DNA of 64,000 bases from Aliiroseovarius sediminis (GTDB taxonomy: Bacteria > Pseudomonadota > Alphaproteobacteria > Rhodobacterales > Rhodobacteraceae): NCBI RefSeq assembly GCF_022678485.1, contig NZ_JALBYP010000022.1, positions 1 through 64,000 of the forward strand, in the 5' to 3' direction. Under the pieces are notes generated by a model that worked only from the letters and a program-made list of their open reading frames with translations, was not told where the DNA came from and made no database searches. Shown here one piece after another: positions 17,633 through 26,792 of the stretch. A program made the position numbers and the translations under genes. Each line of letters begins with the position of its first letter. The stretch's first letter is position 1.

Positions 17633-18253
17633 TCAGCCGCCGCTTCCCAACCGCGGCCCTGCTTGGCCCTTCTTGCCATAGGCGGTGCCCCAGCCCCAGG
17701 CGCCAGCCCCAAAGCCACGCGCGACGATCCGCTCGCGATAGATGTCGGACACGGTATCACCGTCGCCGGCCAACAGGGCTTTGGTCGAACACATCTCGGC
17801 ACAAAGCGGCAGTTTGCCCTCGGCGATCCGATTGCGACCGTATTTGGCGAACTCGGCGGTCGAGTGGTTTTCTTCCGGCCCACCAGCGCAGAAAGTGCAT
17901 TTATCCATCTTGCCGCGCGACCCGAAATTACCCGCTTGCGGATACTGCGGCGCACCGAACGGGCACGCATAGAAGCAGTAACCGCAGCCAATGCACAGAT
18001 CCTTGGAGTGCAACACGATGCCGTCGGCAGTCTGATAGAAGCAGTCCACCGGACACACCGCCATGCAGGGCGCATCCGAGCAGTGCATACATGCCACCGA
18101 GATCGATCGTTCGCCCGGCTGGCCATCATTGATGGTCACAACCTTCCGACGGTTGATACCCCACGGAACCTCGTGTTCGTTTTTACAGGCGGTGACGCAG
18201 GCGTTGCACTCAATGCAGCGTTCAGCGTCGCAGAGAAACTTTGCTCTCGCCAT
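17633..18253 (-). CDS. fdh3B: Formate dehydrogenase FDH3-type beta subunit, 4x[4Fe-4S]
   Basis: A 206-residue ferredoxin-type electron-transfer subunit. Four cysteine groups are seen: CIECNACVTACKNEHE, CMHCSDAPCMAVCPVDC, CIGCGYCFYACPFG and the CTFC/C pair later, enough for four [4Fe-4S] clusters as in FdnH. It carries electrons from the catalytic subunit to the membrane cytochrome. No C-terminal membrane anchor helix is present, unlike E. coli FdnH. GAGGAGA precedes the ATG, and the gene follows the alpha subunit by 13 bases. Confidence 0.9.
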   Translation of the reverse strand: MARAKFLCDAERCIECNACVTACKNEHEVPWGINRRKVVTINDGQPGERSISVACMHCSDAPCMAVCPVDCFYQTADGIVLHSKDLCIGCGYCFYACPFGAPQYPQAGNFGSRGKMDKCTFCAGGPEENHSTAEFAKYGRNRIAEGKLPLCAEMCSTKALLAGDGDTVSDIYRERIVARGFGAGAWGWGTAYGKKGQAGPRLGSGG

Positions 18254-18266
18254 GATCTATCTCCTC

Positions 18267-21260
18267 TTATGCTGTCCAGATTTTGCAGAGAGTCGCTTTG
18301 GTCTCTTGCATCTGGGTTACGCTGTCATAGCCATAGGTTTGCGCGGTATTGCTGGATTCCCCCAGCACATAGGGGTCGGCCCCTTCGGGATATTTGTCGC
18401 GCAAATCCTTGCCTTCGAAATGGCCGCCGAAATGGAAGGGCATGAAGGCCACACCGGCCCCGACACGTTCCGTCAGCATCGCCATCACCTTGACCTTGGC
18501 GCCTTCCGGCCCCTCAACCCAGACCTGTTCGCCATCCCGGACGCCAAGGTTGTTGGCATCGCGCGGATTGATTTCGACGAACATATCCTGCTGCAACTCT
18601 GCAAGCCACGGGTTGGAACGGGTTTCTTCACCCCCGCCTTCATATTCGACCAGACGACCCGAGGTCAGGATGATCGGATAATCCTCAGAGAAATCATTAT
18701 TCTGGATCGAGCTGTACATCGTCGGCACGCGCCAGAACTTCTTGTCCTCATAGGTCGGATAATCGGCCACAAGATCGCGGCGGCTGGAATAAAGCGGTTC
18801 GCGGTGCAGCGGCACGGGGTCCGGGAAGGTCCAGACCACAGCGCGGGCCTTGGCGTTGCCGAAAGGCGCGCAACCATGCGCGATGGCAACCCGCTGGATA
18901 CCGCCAGACAGGTCGGTTTTCCAGTTCACACCGCCAGACTTAGTGATGTAGTCCGAAGGGAGTTCGCCCTGTTGCGAGGTTTCGCCAACTTCTTCGGTAT
19001 TGCCCCCGTCATCTGCAGGCTCGGCCGTCAGGGGCGCCCCATCGGGGAAGCCTGCCACGCGGTCGATGCTGGCGCGTTCCTCGTCCGTCAGATCGCCGTC
19101 CCAACCCAGATCACGCAGCATCTGCATGGTGAATTCGGGGTATCCATCCTTGATCTCGGACCCAGCGGAATAGACGCCTTCGGCCAGCAGGTTGTCACCG
19201 TCACGTTCCACCCCGAAACGGGCGCGGAATGTCAGCCCGCCTTTAGCCACCGGAACCGACATATCATACAGGATAGGTGTGCCGGGATGGTTCATTTCAG
19301 CCGTACCCCAACAAGGCCACGGCATACCATAGACATCACCGTCTGCAGGGCCGCCATTGGCGCGCAAGGTCGTTTTGTCGAACGTGTGCTGGTTGGCCAT
19401 GTGCTTCTTCAAACGCTCGGGGCTTTGACCGGTATAGCCGATCGTCCACATCCCGCGGTTGAATTCGCGTGTCAGATCCTCAACATTCGGCTCGCCGCCC
19501 TCGTCAATCGCGATGTTGCGGAACATCCGGTCATGGAAACCGAATTTTTCGGCAAATTTCGCCAGGATCGTGTGATCGGGCAGCGATTCAAACAACGGAG
19601 CCATAATCTGTTCACGCCATTGCAGCGACCGGTTCGAAGCCGTCACCGAACCGCGGGTTTCAAACTGCGTTGCCGCCGGCAAAAGATAGACACCATCAGT
19701 GCGATCCTGCATCACCGCCGAGACCGTCGGATACGGGTCAACGACCACCAGCATGTCCAACCGCTCCATCGCGGTTTTCATTTCCTTCATGCGGGTTTGC
19801 GAGTTCGGCGCGTGACCCCACAGGACCATGGCACGGGTGTTGTCGGGCTGATCAAGATTGGCCTTGTCCTCCAGCACGCCGTCGATCCAGCGGCTGACAG
19901 GAATACCGGTCAGGTTCATCATCTTCGTATCGCCGACCGACGCATCGGAAAACTGCCCCTTGAGCCAGTCAAGATCTTCTTCCCAAACGCGCGCCCAATG
20001 CGCCCATGAACCAGCCGACAGACCGTAATAGCCCGGCAGCGTGTCGGCCAGAACCCCAAGATCCGTCGCCCCCTGCACGTTGTCATGGCCCCGGAAAATG
20101 TTGGTGCCACCACCGGCGCGACCCATGTTGCCAAGGGCCAGTTGCAGGATGCAATAGGCGCGGGTGTTGTTGTTGCCGTTGCTGTGCTGGGTGCCACCCA
20201 TGCACCAAATGACGGTGCCGGGGCGGTTGTTGGCCAGCGTGCGGGCCACGCGTTCAAGCTGCTCACCGGGGGTGCCGGTCACGCGCTCGACCTCTTCGGG
20301 GGTCCACTTCTTTACCTCGTTGCGGATTTCGTCCATGCCCCAAACGCGGGTGCGGATGAACTCCTGATCTTCCCACTTGTTCTCGAAGATATGCCACAAG
20401 ATGCCCCATACCAGCGCCACGTCCGACCCCGGACGGAAGCGCACATATTCGTCGGCATGGGCCGCCGTGCGGGTAAAGCGCGGATCGCAGACGATCATCG
20501 GCGCGTTGTTTCCTTCCTTGGCTTTCAGCAAGTGCAGCAAGGACACCGGGTGTGCTTCGGCGGGGTTCGAGCCGATCAGGAAGATCGCCTTCGAGTTATG
20601 GATATCGTTGTAGCTGTTGGTCATGGCGCCGTAGCCCCATGTGTTCGCCACACCTGCCACCGTGGTCGAGTGGCAAATCCGCGCCTGGTGGTCGACGTTG
20701 TTTGTGCCCCAATAAGCCGCGAATTTGCGGAACAGATAAGCCTGTTCGTTGCTGTGCTTGGCCGAGCCCAGCCAATAGACCGAATCCGGCCCGCTTTCGT
20801 CGCGGATTCTCATCATGCCATCGCCGATTTCATTAATCGCCTGTTCCCAGCTGAGCCGGACCCATTCGCCGTTCTCTTTCTTCATCGGGTATTTCAAGCG
20901 ACGTTCACCATGGGCGTGTTCGCGCACCGAAGCGCCCTTGGCACAGTGCGCACCCAGGTTGAAGGGGCTGTCGAAGCCGGGCTCCTGCCCGATCCAGACG
21001 CCATTATCGACCTCGGCAATCACCGTGCAGCCGACCGAGCAGTGGGTGCAGACCGATTTCTTGATGTCGATCGCCCGTTCTGCCGCAGTCTGCGCCGTGG
21101 CTTGTGTAACTGTGCCGCCGGTCGCGGCAACAGCGGCCAAGCCGCCAATGGCAAGCCCCGATCCGCGCAGGAAACTGCGGCGATCAACCGTGGTGGCAGT
21201 ATGGGTGGCGGTCGGTGTCGCGCTTCGGCGCGCGCTTCCGTTTGTCTTTTTTCTAAGCAT
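18267..21260 (-). CDS. Formate dehydrogenase alpha subunit, Mo/W bis-MGD, Cys-type
   Basis: The catalytic subunit, about 997 residues. A Tat signal (DRRSFLRGSGLAIGGLAA) marks periplasmic export with the beta subunit. A [4Fe-4S] motif (CTHCSVGCTVIAEV with a later Cys in LGAHCAKGAS) precedes the molybdopterin domains. At the metal-ligand site the sequence is ARICHSTTVAG: a Cys codon (TGC, 20673-20675) stands at residue 196, the position of Sec in E. coli FdnG, so no selenium is needed. Three consecutive ATGs start the frame; the third (21260) has the best spacing from GGGAG. Tungstate transporter genes nearby suggest tungsten as possible metal. Confidence 0.93.
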   Translation of the reverse strand: MLRKKTNGSARRSATPTATHTATTVDRRSFLRGSGLAIGGLAAVAATGGTVTQATAQTAAERAIDIKKSVCTHCSVGCTVIAEVDNGVWIGQEPGFDSPFNLGAHCAKGASVREHAHGERRLKYPMKKENGEWVRLSWEQAINEIGDGMMRIRDESGPDSVYWLGSAKHSNEQAYLFRKFAAYWGTNNVDHQARICHSTTVAGVANTWGYGAMTNSYNDIHNSKAIFLIGSNPAEAHPVSLLHLLKAKEGNNAPMIVCDPRFTRTAAHADEYVRFRPGSDVALVWGILWHIFENKWEDQEFIRTRVWGMDEIRNEVKKWTPEEVERVTGTPGEQLERVARTLANNRPGTVIWCMGGTQHSNGNNNTRAYCILQLALGNMGRAGGGTNIFRGHDNVQGATDLGVLADTLPGYYGLSAGSWAHWARVWEEDLDWLKGQFSDASVGDTKMMNLTGIPVSRWIDGVLEDKANLDQPDNTRAMVLWGHAPNSQTRMKEMKTAMERLDMLVVVDPYPTVSAVMQDRTDGVYLLPAATQFETRGSVTASNRSLQWREQIMAPLFESLPDHTILAKFAEKFGFHDRMFRNIAIDEGGEPNVEDLTREFNRGMWTIGYTGQSPERLKKHMANQHTFDKTTLRANGGPADGDVYGMPWPCWGTAEMNHPGTPILYDMSVPVAKGGLTFRARFGVERDGDNLLAEGVYSAGSEIKDGYPEFTMQMLRDLGWDGDLTDEERASIDRVAGFPDGAPLTAEPADDGGNTEEVGETSQQGELPSDYITKSGGVNWKTDLSGGIQRVAIAHGCAPFGNAKARAVVWTFPDPVPLHREPLYSSRRDLVADYPTYEDKKFWRVPTMYSSIQNNDFSEDYPIILTSGRLVEYEGGGEETRSNPWLAELQQDMFVEINPRDANNLGVRDGEQVWVEGPEGAKVKVMAMLTERVGAGVAFMPFHFGGHFEGKDLRDKYPEGADPYVLGESSNTAQTYGYDSVTQMQETKATLCKIWTA

Positions 21261-21339
21261 CATCATTCTCCCTGGATCTGCGCTGCAGGCATCTTGGTAT
21301 CAATGTGGGTTGCCCGTCCATGCAACGCTTGGGCGGGTG

Positions 21340-21377
21340 GCGCTTACCTTAAAAGCGGGTGCTTTTAAGGTAAGCGC
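21340..21377 (-). other. Perfect 17-bp inverted repeat before the formate dehydrogenase alpha gene
   Basis: Arms 21340-21356 (GCGCTTACCTTAAAAGC) and 21361-21377 are exact reverse complements around a four-base loop. The stop codon of the upstream small Tat-signal gene lies inside the left arm. No T run follows in the direction of transcription. The stem is long and perfect, so the mRNA should fold strongly here; it may attenuate, stabilise or process the transcript. Confidence 0.8.
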
Positions 21378-21543
21378 GGGTATGTTCGGTGTCCTGCATC
21401 ACTTGCGATGACAGATCGACCTGAGCGGGTTCGGCCTGTGCCGCAGTGGCGCCCGTTGCGACGGCGGCCACAGCCCCCGGCACAGCAGTGCCCGCGATCT
21501 TCAGGAAACTCCGGCGGGTCGTGCCCTGTTTCTTGTCCGTCAT
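21349..21543 (-). CDS. Small Tat-signal protein of formate dehydrogenase regions
   Basis: A 64-residue protein with a classic twin-arginine signal (TTRRSFLKIAGTAVPGAVAAVATG) and a short mature part ending AYLKSTRF. It matches the small Tat-targeted proteins found next to formate dehydrogenase operons, whose role is not established; assembly or escort of the exported enzyme is a reasonable guess. AAAGGGAG precedes the ATG. Its final codons form part of the strong hairpin at 21340-21377. Confidence 0.85.
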   Translation of the reverse strand: MTDKKQGTTRRSFLKIAGTAVPGAVAAVATGATAAQAEPAQVDLSSQVMQDTEHTRAYLKSTRF

Positions 21544-21607
21544 TTGAATGCTCCCTTTCTCCCGTTACGTGTGGCGGCGCCCTCGCCGCCCGATCATCGG
21601 CAGGCGA

Positions 21608-22228
21608 TCAGCCCGCCATCATGCGAAATGCTTCTTGTTCGATGGTCAGCAACGCCGATCCAACCGCGCCGACAGAAGCATAAAGAACCGATCCTTTCGC
21701 GCCTTGCAAATCGGTGAAGAAATGCGGCGCCCAAGGCCCGATATGTTTGTTGAAAAACGCCCGTTGACGCGGCAGATCGGCGGCGTTGCCGAACCGGCCC
21801 ACGATCATTCCGCCCATCATCTCCATCAACGATGCGATATTGTCCTCGGGCTCAAACGTATTGGGCGCCCGCGTGATGCCAAGGGCCGCCATGTCCGCGC
21901 GCAGATTGGCCAGCGGCTTTTCGTTCAGAAATCCGGTCATATAATAGCTGGCATAGGGCAGCAGCTCGCCCCGACCCAGCCCGATGAACAGCGCATCATA
22001 TTCCCGTTGCGCCGCTTTGGGCTTGGTGACTTTCGCCACCCGTGCCAGACCGCCGATCGCCTGGCCCAGGGGCGACGTGTCGCCTGTAAGCCCCGCAGTC
22101 TGCGCCAGCAACATCTCGTCCGGCGGACCCGCCAGCATCAGCCCGAGATAGTTGTAAAGATCCGCGCGCAGCCGATCCTCTTCGGTGATCTCGGCCATCA
22201 TCTCGGGTTGTGTTTGCGTCAGGGTCAT
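21608..22228 (-). CDS. TorD/DmsD-family molecular chaperone
   Basis: A 206-residue all-helical cytoplasmic chaperone of the TorD family, which holds molybdoenzyme apo-subunits and guards their Tat signals until cofactor is inserted. The family core is seen as REYDALFIGLGRGELLPYASYYMTGFLNEKPLANLRADM. It overlaps the DUF3306 gene by ATGA and lies just upstream of the Tat-signal gene and catalytic subunit, so the client is almost certainly the formate dehydrogenase alpha subunit. Confidence 0.85.
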   Translation of the reverse strand: MTLTQTQPEMMAEITEEDRLRADLYNYLGLMLAGPPDEMLLAQTAGLTGDTSPLGQAIGGLARVAKVTKPKAAQREYDALFIGLGRGELLPYASYYMTGFLNEKPLANLRADMAALGITRAPNTFEPEDNIASLMEMMGGMIVGRFGNAADLPRQRAFFNKHIGPWAPHFFTDLQGAKGSVLYASVGAVGSALLTIEQEAFRMMAG

Positions 22229-22815
22229 GCGTCGTGTCCGTCGAAGTTAAACACCATTCTGCGCGGCTTTTGGTGGTCAGGTTCTGCCCCATCTTCCGTC
22301 GCGGTTTCAGGCGTCGTTGTGTCTGACCAATCCTGTTGATCGACTTGGTCACTGGTGCGGGTCGGCTCATCACCCTCGTCAAGCGGTGACGACTGGTCTT
22401 GCGGCGCGACTACATCGGCCACCCGATCTAACTCCAGAACATGCGCCAGCAACCCCTTGCCAACCTGATAACTGGTCGCAATCGCGGCGTTGCCATAGCT
22501 GCCCGCCAGATAATCATCGTCATAATCATTCAATCCGTCAACACATGCGAGCACCGGGTTGCTGCGCCAAAGCTTGCGCAGAGCACGTTTGCGGATGTGT
22601 TCCGGCACGGCTTTCGCCATGAAAGCGGTAAAATCATCGCCTTTCACAAGCGTGTCTGGGTCCGGCAAACCCAGTTCGGCCAAGATGTCATCGTCGCTTT
22701 TCTCAGCAAGCGTCTGCGCCTCAAGCGCGGCCTGTGCTTGGGCCTGTGCCTCGGCTTCTGCTTCGGCCTGAACGGCGGCACGGCGGCGGTCCCAGAATGT
22801 GGCTGTCTTGCTCAT
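22225..22815 (-). CDS. DUF3306 domain protein
   Basis: A protein of about 196 residues. The N-terminus has the family's FWDRRRAAVQAEAEAEAQAQ start, an Ala/Glu/Gln-rich coiled stretch, then the conserved core DPDTLVKGDDFTAFMAKAVPEHIRKRALRKLWRSNPVLACVDGLNDYDDDY. The tail is acidic and polar. The family occurs with DUF3305 in formate dehydrogenase operons; its job is unknown. The ATG at 22815 shares a base with the DUF3305 stop (TGATG); a GTG one codon earlier is possible. Confidence 0.85.
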   Translation of the reverse strand: MSKTATFWDRRRAAVQAEAEAEAQAQAQAALEAQTLAEKSDDDILAELGLPDPDTLVKGDDFTAFMAKAVPEHIRKRALRKLWRSNPVLACVDGLNDYDDDYLAGSYGNAAIATSYQVGKGLLAHVLELDRVADVVAPQDQSSPLDEGDEPTRTSDQVDQQDWSDTTTPETATEDGAEPDHQKPRRMVFNFDGHDA

Positions 22816-23468
22816 CACGATGCCTCACGGCGGCGGCGCGGTGCGCGATAAACGTCGCTATCCTGTGCGATGCGCGGATCACCGATACCATCCTCGTCGC
22901 CATCCACTTTCATATTCTTGCGCTTGCGCTTCACGAATACTTCTTCCTCGTGGTGCTGATTCACGAAATCCGCGATCCACGCGCGCATCCCGTCCGGCAT
23001 CGGCAGCTTTTCCACCAAAGCTTCATCCGAGTCGCAGTAATCCTGTGCCTCGTAAGGCGAAGCGGTGGCCAGCGACACAATCCAAGGCGTGTCCGGCAGT
23101 GACGGATTAGGGCTCAGCACAACATAGATCGACGGCTCGCGGGTCTGAAGTTCGTGAACATAGGCCTCGGTATCCGAAGGATAGAGTTGCAACGGAACGG
23201 TCGCCGCAAGATACTCCGTCACCTGTCCTTCGCTGCGCAGAACGGTCCAGCACGCAGGCCCCGCGCCGGGCAGCATGTCCACCGCACGCCACGCCCATTT
23301 CGCCCACCGGGTGACACCGGGTGATTTGCGAATCACGACCCCAAGCGGGATGGATTGCGAATTGGGAAAGACGAAAGACAAGCTGGCACCTGCTGGCTGT
23401 GACGTTTTCAACTCTAGCGCCAATTGTAATGATACACACGTGAAAAGAAAGGGGAGGTCGACTGACAT
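22815..23468 (-). CDS. DUF3305 domain protein
   Basis: The conserved DUF3305 part begins at SIPLGVVIRKSPGVTRWAKWAWRAVDMLPGAG and runs to about residue 160; the C-terminus is basic (VKRKRKNMKV, PRRRREAS). Function is unknown; it always travels with DUF3306 in formate dehydrogenase loci. The ATG at 23468 gives 217 residues but has no ribosome site and adds about 35 residues before the domain. A TTG at 23379-23381 with AGGTG upstream gives a length closer to the family norm and may be the true start. Confidence 0.78.
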   Translation of the reverse strand: MSVDLPFLFTCVSLQLALELKTSQPAGASLSFVFPNSQSIPLGVVIRKSPGVTRWAKWAWRAVDMLPGAGPACWTVLRSEGQVTEYLAATVPLQLYPSDTEAYVHELQTREPSIYVVLSPNPSLPDTPWIVSLATASPYEAQDYCDSDEALVEKLPMPDGMRAWIADFVNQHHEEEVFVKRKRKNMKVDGDEDGIGDPRIAQDSDVYRAPRRRREAS

Positions 23469-23552
23469 GCATTAAATGTGATCGGCGAATGTGCATAGAT
23501 CGCCTTTCATCCCGCGCCGTTCCGTCCTACCTATGCAGGGTGAGGGGGCGAA

Positions 23553-25508
23553 ATGAACAAAACTCTGCTGATTTGCGATTGTCTGGGCACCCAAGCGATT
23601 GATGCCGATGCGCTAAGCGCGGCGACAGGGCTTGAGTGTTCGCGCCTGCATACATCGCTGTGTGATGGGCAAATAGACCACGCAGCCAAGGCGATGGCCG
23701 GCGGCGAGGTGATGATCGCCTGCCAGCAAGAGGCCGCCCGCTTCGCAGACCTTGCCGACGATCTGGGCGTGCCGGTGCCGGATTTCGTCGACCTGCGCGA
23801 CCGCGCGGGGTGGACGGCAGACACCGCCGACACGACCGCAAAGATGGCCGCACTGGTTGCAGATGCCGCGCGCCCTGCGCCCGCACCCAAGACAATTGAT
23901 GTCACCTCGGACGGCGTGTGCCTGATCATCGGGGCATCCGGCCCGGCCTTCGAGGCCGCCGAGAAGCTGGCGGACACGCTCGCAGTCACCGTTCTTGTGC
24001 CGGATGCAAGCGATCTTCCGGTCACGTCGCGCTATGACATATGCGTGGGGCGGCTTGCCCGCGCGTCAGGCACGCTGGGCCAGTTTTCGATCCGCATCGA
24101 CGCGTTTCAGCAGGTCATCCCCGGCGGGCGCGGGGCGCCGTCGCTGACCGATCCGCGCGATGGGGCACAATCGACCTGTGATGTGATCCTTGATCTGACC
24201 GGCGACACCCCGCTGTTTCCCGCCCCGGACAAACGCGACGGATACCTGCGCGCGGACCCCCACAGCATCCCTGCGGTGGCCGATGCCCTGCTTGCCGCCA
24301 GCCAGATGGTCGGCACCTTCGAAAAGCCGCTTCACATCCGGTTGCAGGAACCGCTCTGCGCGCATTCCCGCGCCGAACAGCCTGCGTGCTCGAACTGCCT
24401 GAATGTCTGCCCCACCGGGGCCATTCTGCCCGCAGGTGAACATGTCAGCATTGACCCCCTGGTCTGTGCCGGGTGCGGGGCGTGTTCCGCGGTCTGCCCG
24501 TCCGGCGCGATCAGCTATGACGCACCGCCTGTCGATCACGTGTTTCGACGCATCAGCACGCTTGCCTCTGCCTATCGCAAGGCTGGTGGGCAGGCCGGGA
24601 CGCTTCTGGTGCATGACACGCACGGGGCCGAGATGATCCGCCTTACCGCGCGTTTTGGCAACGGTTTGCCCGCCCATGTGATCCCGCTGGAGATCGACGC
24701 CTTGGCCATGTTCGGCCATGCCGAGATGCTGGCCACCCTGGCCTGCGGCTTTGCAGACGTCGATATCCTGCTGGCCCCGAAAAGTGACCGCGATGTCTTG
24801 CAGGCACAGGCCGATCTGGCCGCCGCGATAGGGGCCGGTGACGGCGTGACGCTGCTGGATATTTCCGACCCCGACGCGCTGTCGGACCACCTGTTTGACC
24901 GGGCCGCACCCGCCAACCGGGTCGAGGCACCGATCCTGCCGCAAGGGTCACGCCGCCAAATCACCCGGTTGGCTGCCAAAGCCCTGCAACCCGACGCCGA
25001 GATGATCCCCCTGCCCGACCATGCACCCTATGGCGCCGTGATCGTGGACACTGATGCCTGCACGCTATGTCTGGCCTGCGCGTCGCTTTGCCCGTCCGGG
25101 GCGTTGGTGGACAATCCCGACAAGCCGCAACTGCGCTTTCAGGAAGACGCCTGCCTGCAATGCGGATTGTGCGCCCATGTCTGCCCGGAAGACGCGATCA
25201 CCTTGCAGCCACAGCTAAACCTGACCGACGCCGCACTGTCCCAGACTGTTCTGAACGAAGAAGAGCCGTTTGCCTGCGTGGAATGCGGCAGCCTGTTTGG
25301 CGTCAAATCCACGATCGAACGCATCACCGAAAAGCTTGCGGGCAATCACGCCATGTTTGCCAACGCCGACGCCGTACGCATGATTCAGATGTGCGACAAT
25401 TGTCGCGTGAAGGCGCAGTTTCATTCCCAAGACAACCCGTTCACGATGGGCGAACGCCCGCGTGTGCGCACCACCGAAGACTATTTATCAAAACGTAAAG
25501 ATCACTGA
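23553..25508 (+). CDS. Multi-cluster 4Fe-4S ferredoxin-like protein of the formate dehydrogenase locus
   Basis: A 651-residue iron-sulfur protein. Two clusters sit mid-protein (CSNCLNVCPTGA and CAGCGACSAVCPSGA, about residues 276-313) and two near the end (CTLCLACASLCPSGA and CLQCGLCAHVCPEDA, about 505-550), followed by CVECGSLFG and CDNC. The N-terminal domain has its own Cys pair (CDCLG). It starts the rightward operon, divergent from the DUF3305-fdh operon. Related proteins accompany formate dehydrogenases in proteobacteria; it could pass electrons or supply FeS units for maturation. Not a known enzyme to me. Confidence 0.82.
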   Translation: MNKTLLICDCLGTQAIDADALSAATGLECSRLHTSLCDGQIDHAAKAMAGGEVMIACQQEAARFADLADDLGVPVPDFVDLRDRAGWTADTADTTAKMAALVADAARPAPAPKTIDVTSDGVCLIIGASGPAFEAAEKLADTLAVTVLVPDASDLPVTSRYDICVGRLARASGTLGQFSIRIDAFQQVIPGGRGAPSLTDPRDGAQSTCDVILDLTGDTPLFPAPDKRDGYLRADPHSIPAVADALLAASQMVGTFEKPLHIRLQEPLCAHSRAEQPACSNCLNVCPTGAILPAGEHVSIDPLVCAGCGACSAVCPSGAISYDAPPVDHVFRRISTLASAYRKAGGQAGTLLVHDTHGAEMIRLTARFGNGLPAHVIPLEIDALAMFGHAEMLATLACGFADVDILLAPKSDRDVLQAQADLAAAIGAGDGVTLLDISDPDALSDHLFDRAAPANRVEAPILPQGSRRQITRLAAKALQPDAEMIPLPDHAPYGAVIVDTDACTLCLACASLCPSGALVDNPDKPQLRFQEDACLQCGLCAHVCPEDAITLQPQLNLTDAALSQTVLNEEEPFACVECGSLFGVKSTIERITEKLAGNHAMFANADAVRMIQMCDNCRVKAQFHSQDNPFTMGERPRVRTTEDYLSKRKDH

Positions 25509-25529
25509 CCCTAAACAAGGAGAAAAAAG

Positions 25530-25718
25530 ATGAGCGAAGATTTCAACATGTCCATGCGCAAGTTCCTCAAGCAGGTTGGCGTGACCTCGCAACAAGCCAT
25601 CGAAGAGGCATTTCGCAAGGCCGACGGCACCGAGGGCAAGGAATACGAGGCCCGCATGGTTCTGACCGTCGACGGTGTCGACCTTGAACACACCGTGACC
25701 GGCAAGATCAAAGGCTGA
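25530..25718 (+). CDS. DUF6494 family small protein
   Basis: A 62-residue protein (MSEDFNMSMRKFLKQVGVTSQ then EGKEYEARMVLTVDGVDLEHTVTGKIKG). The N-terminal half looks helical and the C-terminal half forms beta strands. It matches DUF6494, a family I know only from similar formate dehydrogenase neighbourhoods. AAGGAGAAAAAAG is a strong ribosome site. It lies between the ferredoxin-like and Mrp genes, so a role with them is likely. Confidence 0.78.
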   Translation: MSEDFNMSMRKFLKQVGVTSQQAIEEAFRKADGTEGKEYEARMVLTVDGVDLEHTVTGKIKG

Positions 25719-25724
25719 GCCGAC

Positions 25725-26792
25725 ATGACAATTGGTCGTGACGACGTTCTGGCCGCGCTGAACACGCTGGCCGATCCGATCAGTGGTGCGCCATTGGTCG
25801 AGGCCGGCGTGATCAAGGCCCTGACGGTCGAGGACGGCACCGTGCGCTTCGTGATCGAGGCCACCGGCAGCCACGCCGACGCCTATGCCAAAGTGAAGGA
25901 TGAAGCCGAGGCTAAGATCGGCGCCCTGCCCGGCGTTAAAAAACTGTCGGTTGTGATGACGGCACACAGTGCACCCGCCGCTCCGCCCGATCTGGGCTTG
26001 GGGCGACGTTCTGAACCGGCCGGGCCAGAGAAAGTCCCGGGCGTCGACCGCATCATCGCCATCGCATCGGGCAAGGGCGGCGTCGGCAAATCCACGATCT
26101 CGGCCAATCTGGCATGTGCGCTGGCCGCCGAAGGGCGGCGCGTAGGCTTGCTGGATGCCGATGTCTATGGCCCCTCGCAGCCGCGGATGCTGGGGGTGTC
26201 GGGGCGTCCCTCGTCGCCCGATGGCAAAACGATTCTGCCGATGCGCAACTATGGCGTCACGATGATGTCCATCGGGCTGATGACCAACGACGACCAAGCC
26301 GTGGTCTGGCGCGGGCCGATGCTGATGGGCGCGCTTCAGCAGATGCTGACGCAGGTGCAATGGGGCGCTTTGGATGTGCTGATCGTCGATTTGCCCCCCG
26401 GCACGGGTGATGTGCAAATGACGCTGGCCCAGAAAGCACAGCTTGACGGGGCGATCATCGTGTCGACCCCGCAGGATGTGGCGCTTCTGGATGCCCGCAA
26501 GGGTATTGATATGTTCAACCAGCTTGGCACATCCATCATCGGCATGATCGAGAATATGTCGACGCATATCTGCTCGCAATGCGGGCACGAGGAACACACG
26601 TTCGGCCATGGCGGCGTCGCCGGCGAAGCCGCCAAGCTGGGCGTGCCCTTGCTCGCTGAAATCCCCCTGCATCTTGATATTCGGACGGCGGCGGATGGCG
26701 GTGCGCCGATCGTCGTATCCAAGCCCGACAGCGCACAGGCGGCGGCGTTCCGTGAGGTGGCGCAAAAGCTGGTCGCAGCCGGTCACGCATGA
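25725..26792 (+). CDS. apbC: Mrp/NBP35-family ATPase, iron-sulfur carrier (ApbC-like)
   Basis: A 355-residue P-loop protein. An N-terminal DUF59/MIP18-like domain (about 1-85) precedes the deviant Walker A GKGGVGKST (near residue 113). VDLPPGTGDVQ is the switch/Walker B region and the bridging-cluster cysteines are HICSQCGHEEH. Such proteins bind and transfer [4Fe-4S] clusters. Placed in this operon it probably serves the FeS-rich formate dehydrogenase or the ferredoxin-like protein. It overlaps the next gene by ATGA. Confidence 0.9.
   Translation: MTIGRDDVLAALNTLADPISGAPLVEAGVIKALTVEDGTVRFVIEATGSHADAYAKVKDEAEAKIGALPGVKKLSVVMTAHSAPAAPPDLGLGRRSEPAGPEKVPGVDRIIAIASGKGGVGKSTISANLACALAAEGRRVGLLDADVYGPSQPRMLGVSGRPSSPDGKTILPMRNYGVTMMSIGLMTNDDQAVVWRGPMLMGALQQMLTQVQWGALDVLIVDLPPGTGDVQMTLAQKAQLDGAIIVSTPQDVALLDARKGIDMFNQLGTSIIGMIENMSTHICSQCGHEEHTFGHGGVAGEAAKLGVPLLAEIPLHLDIRTAADGGAPIVVSKPDSAQAAAFREVAQKLVAAGHA

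Noticed and set aside
18063-20009. Long open frame (about 650 codons) antisense to the formate dehydrogenase alpha gene
   Set aside because: It is the GC-rich shadow of a clearly conserved gene; its product has no recognisable domain and no ribosome site.
20673-20675. Possible selenocysteine at the formate dehydrogenase active site
   Set aside because: The codon is TGC (Cys), not TGA, and no in-frame TGA occurs, so no Sec insertion is needed.
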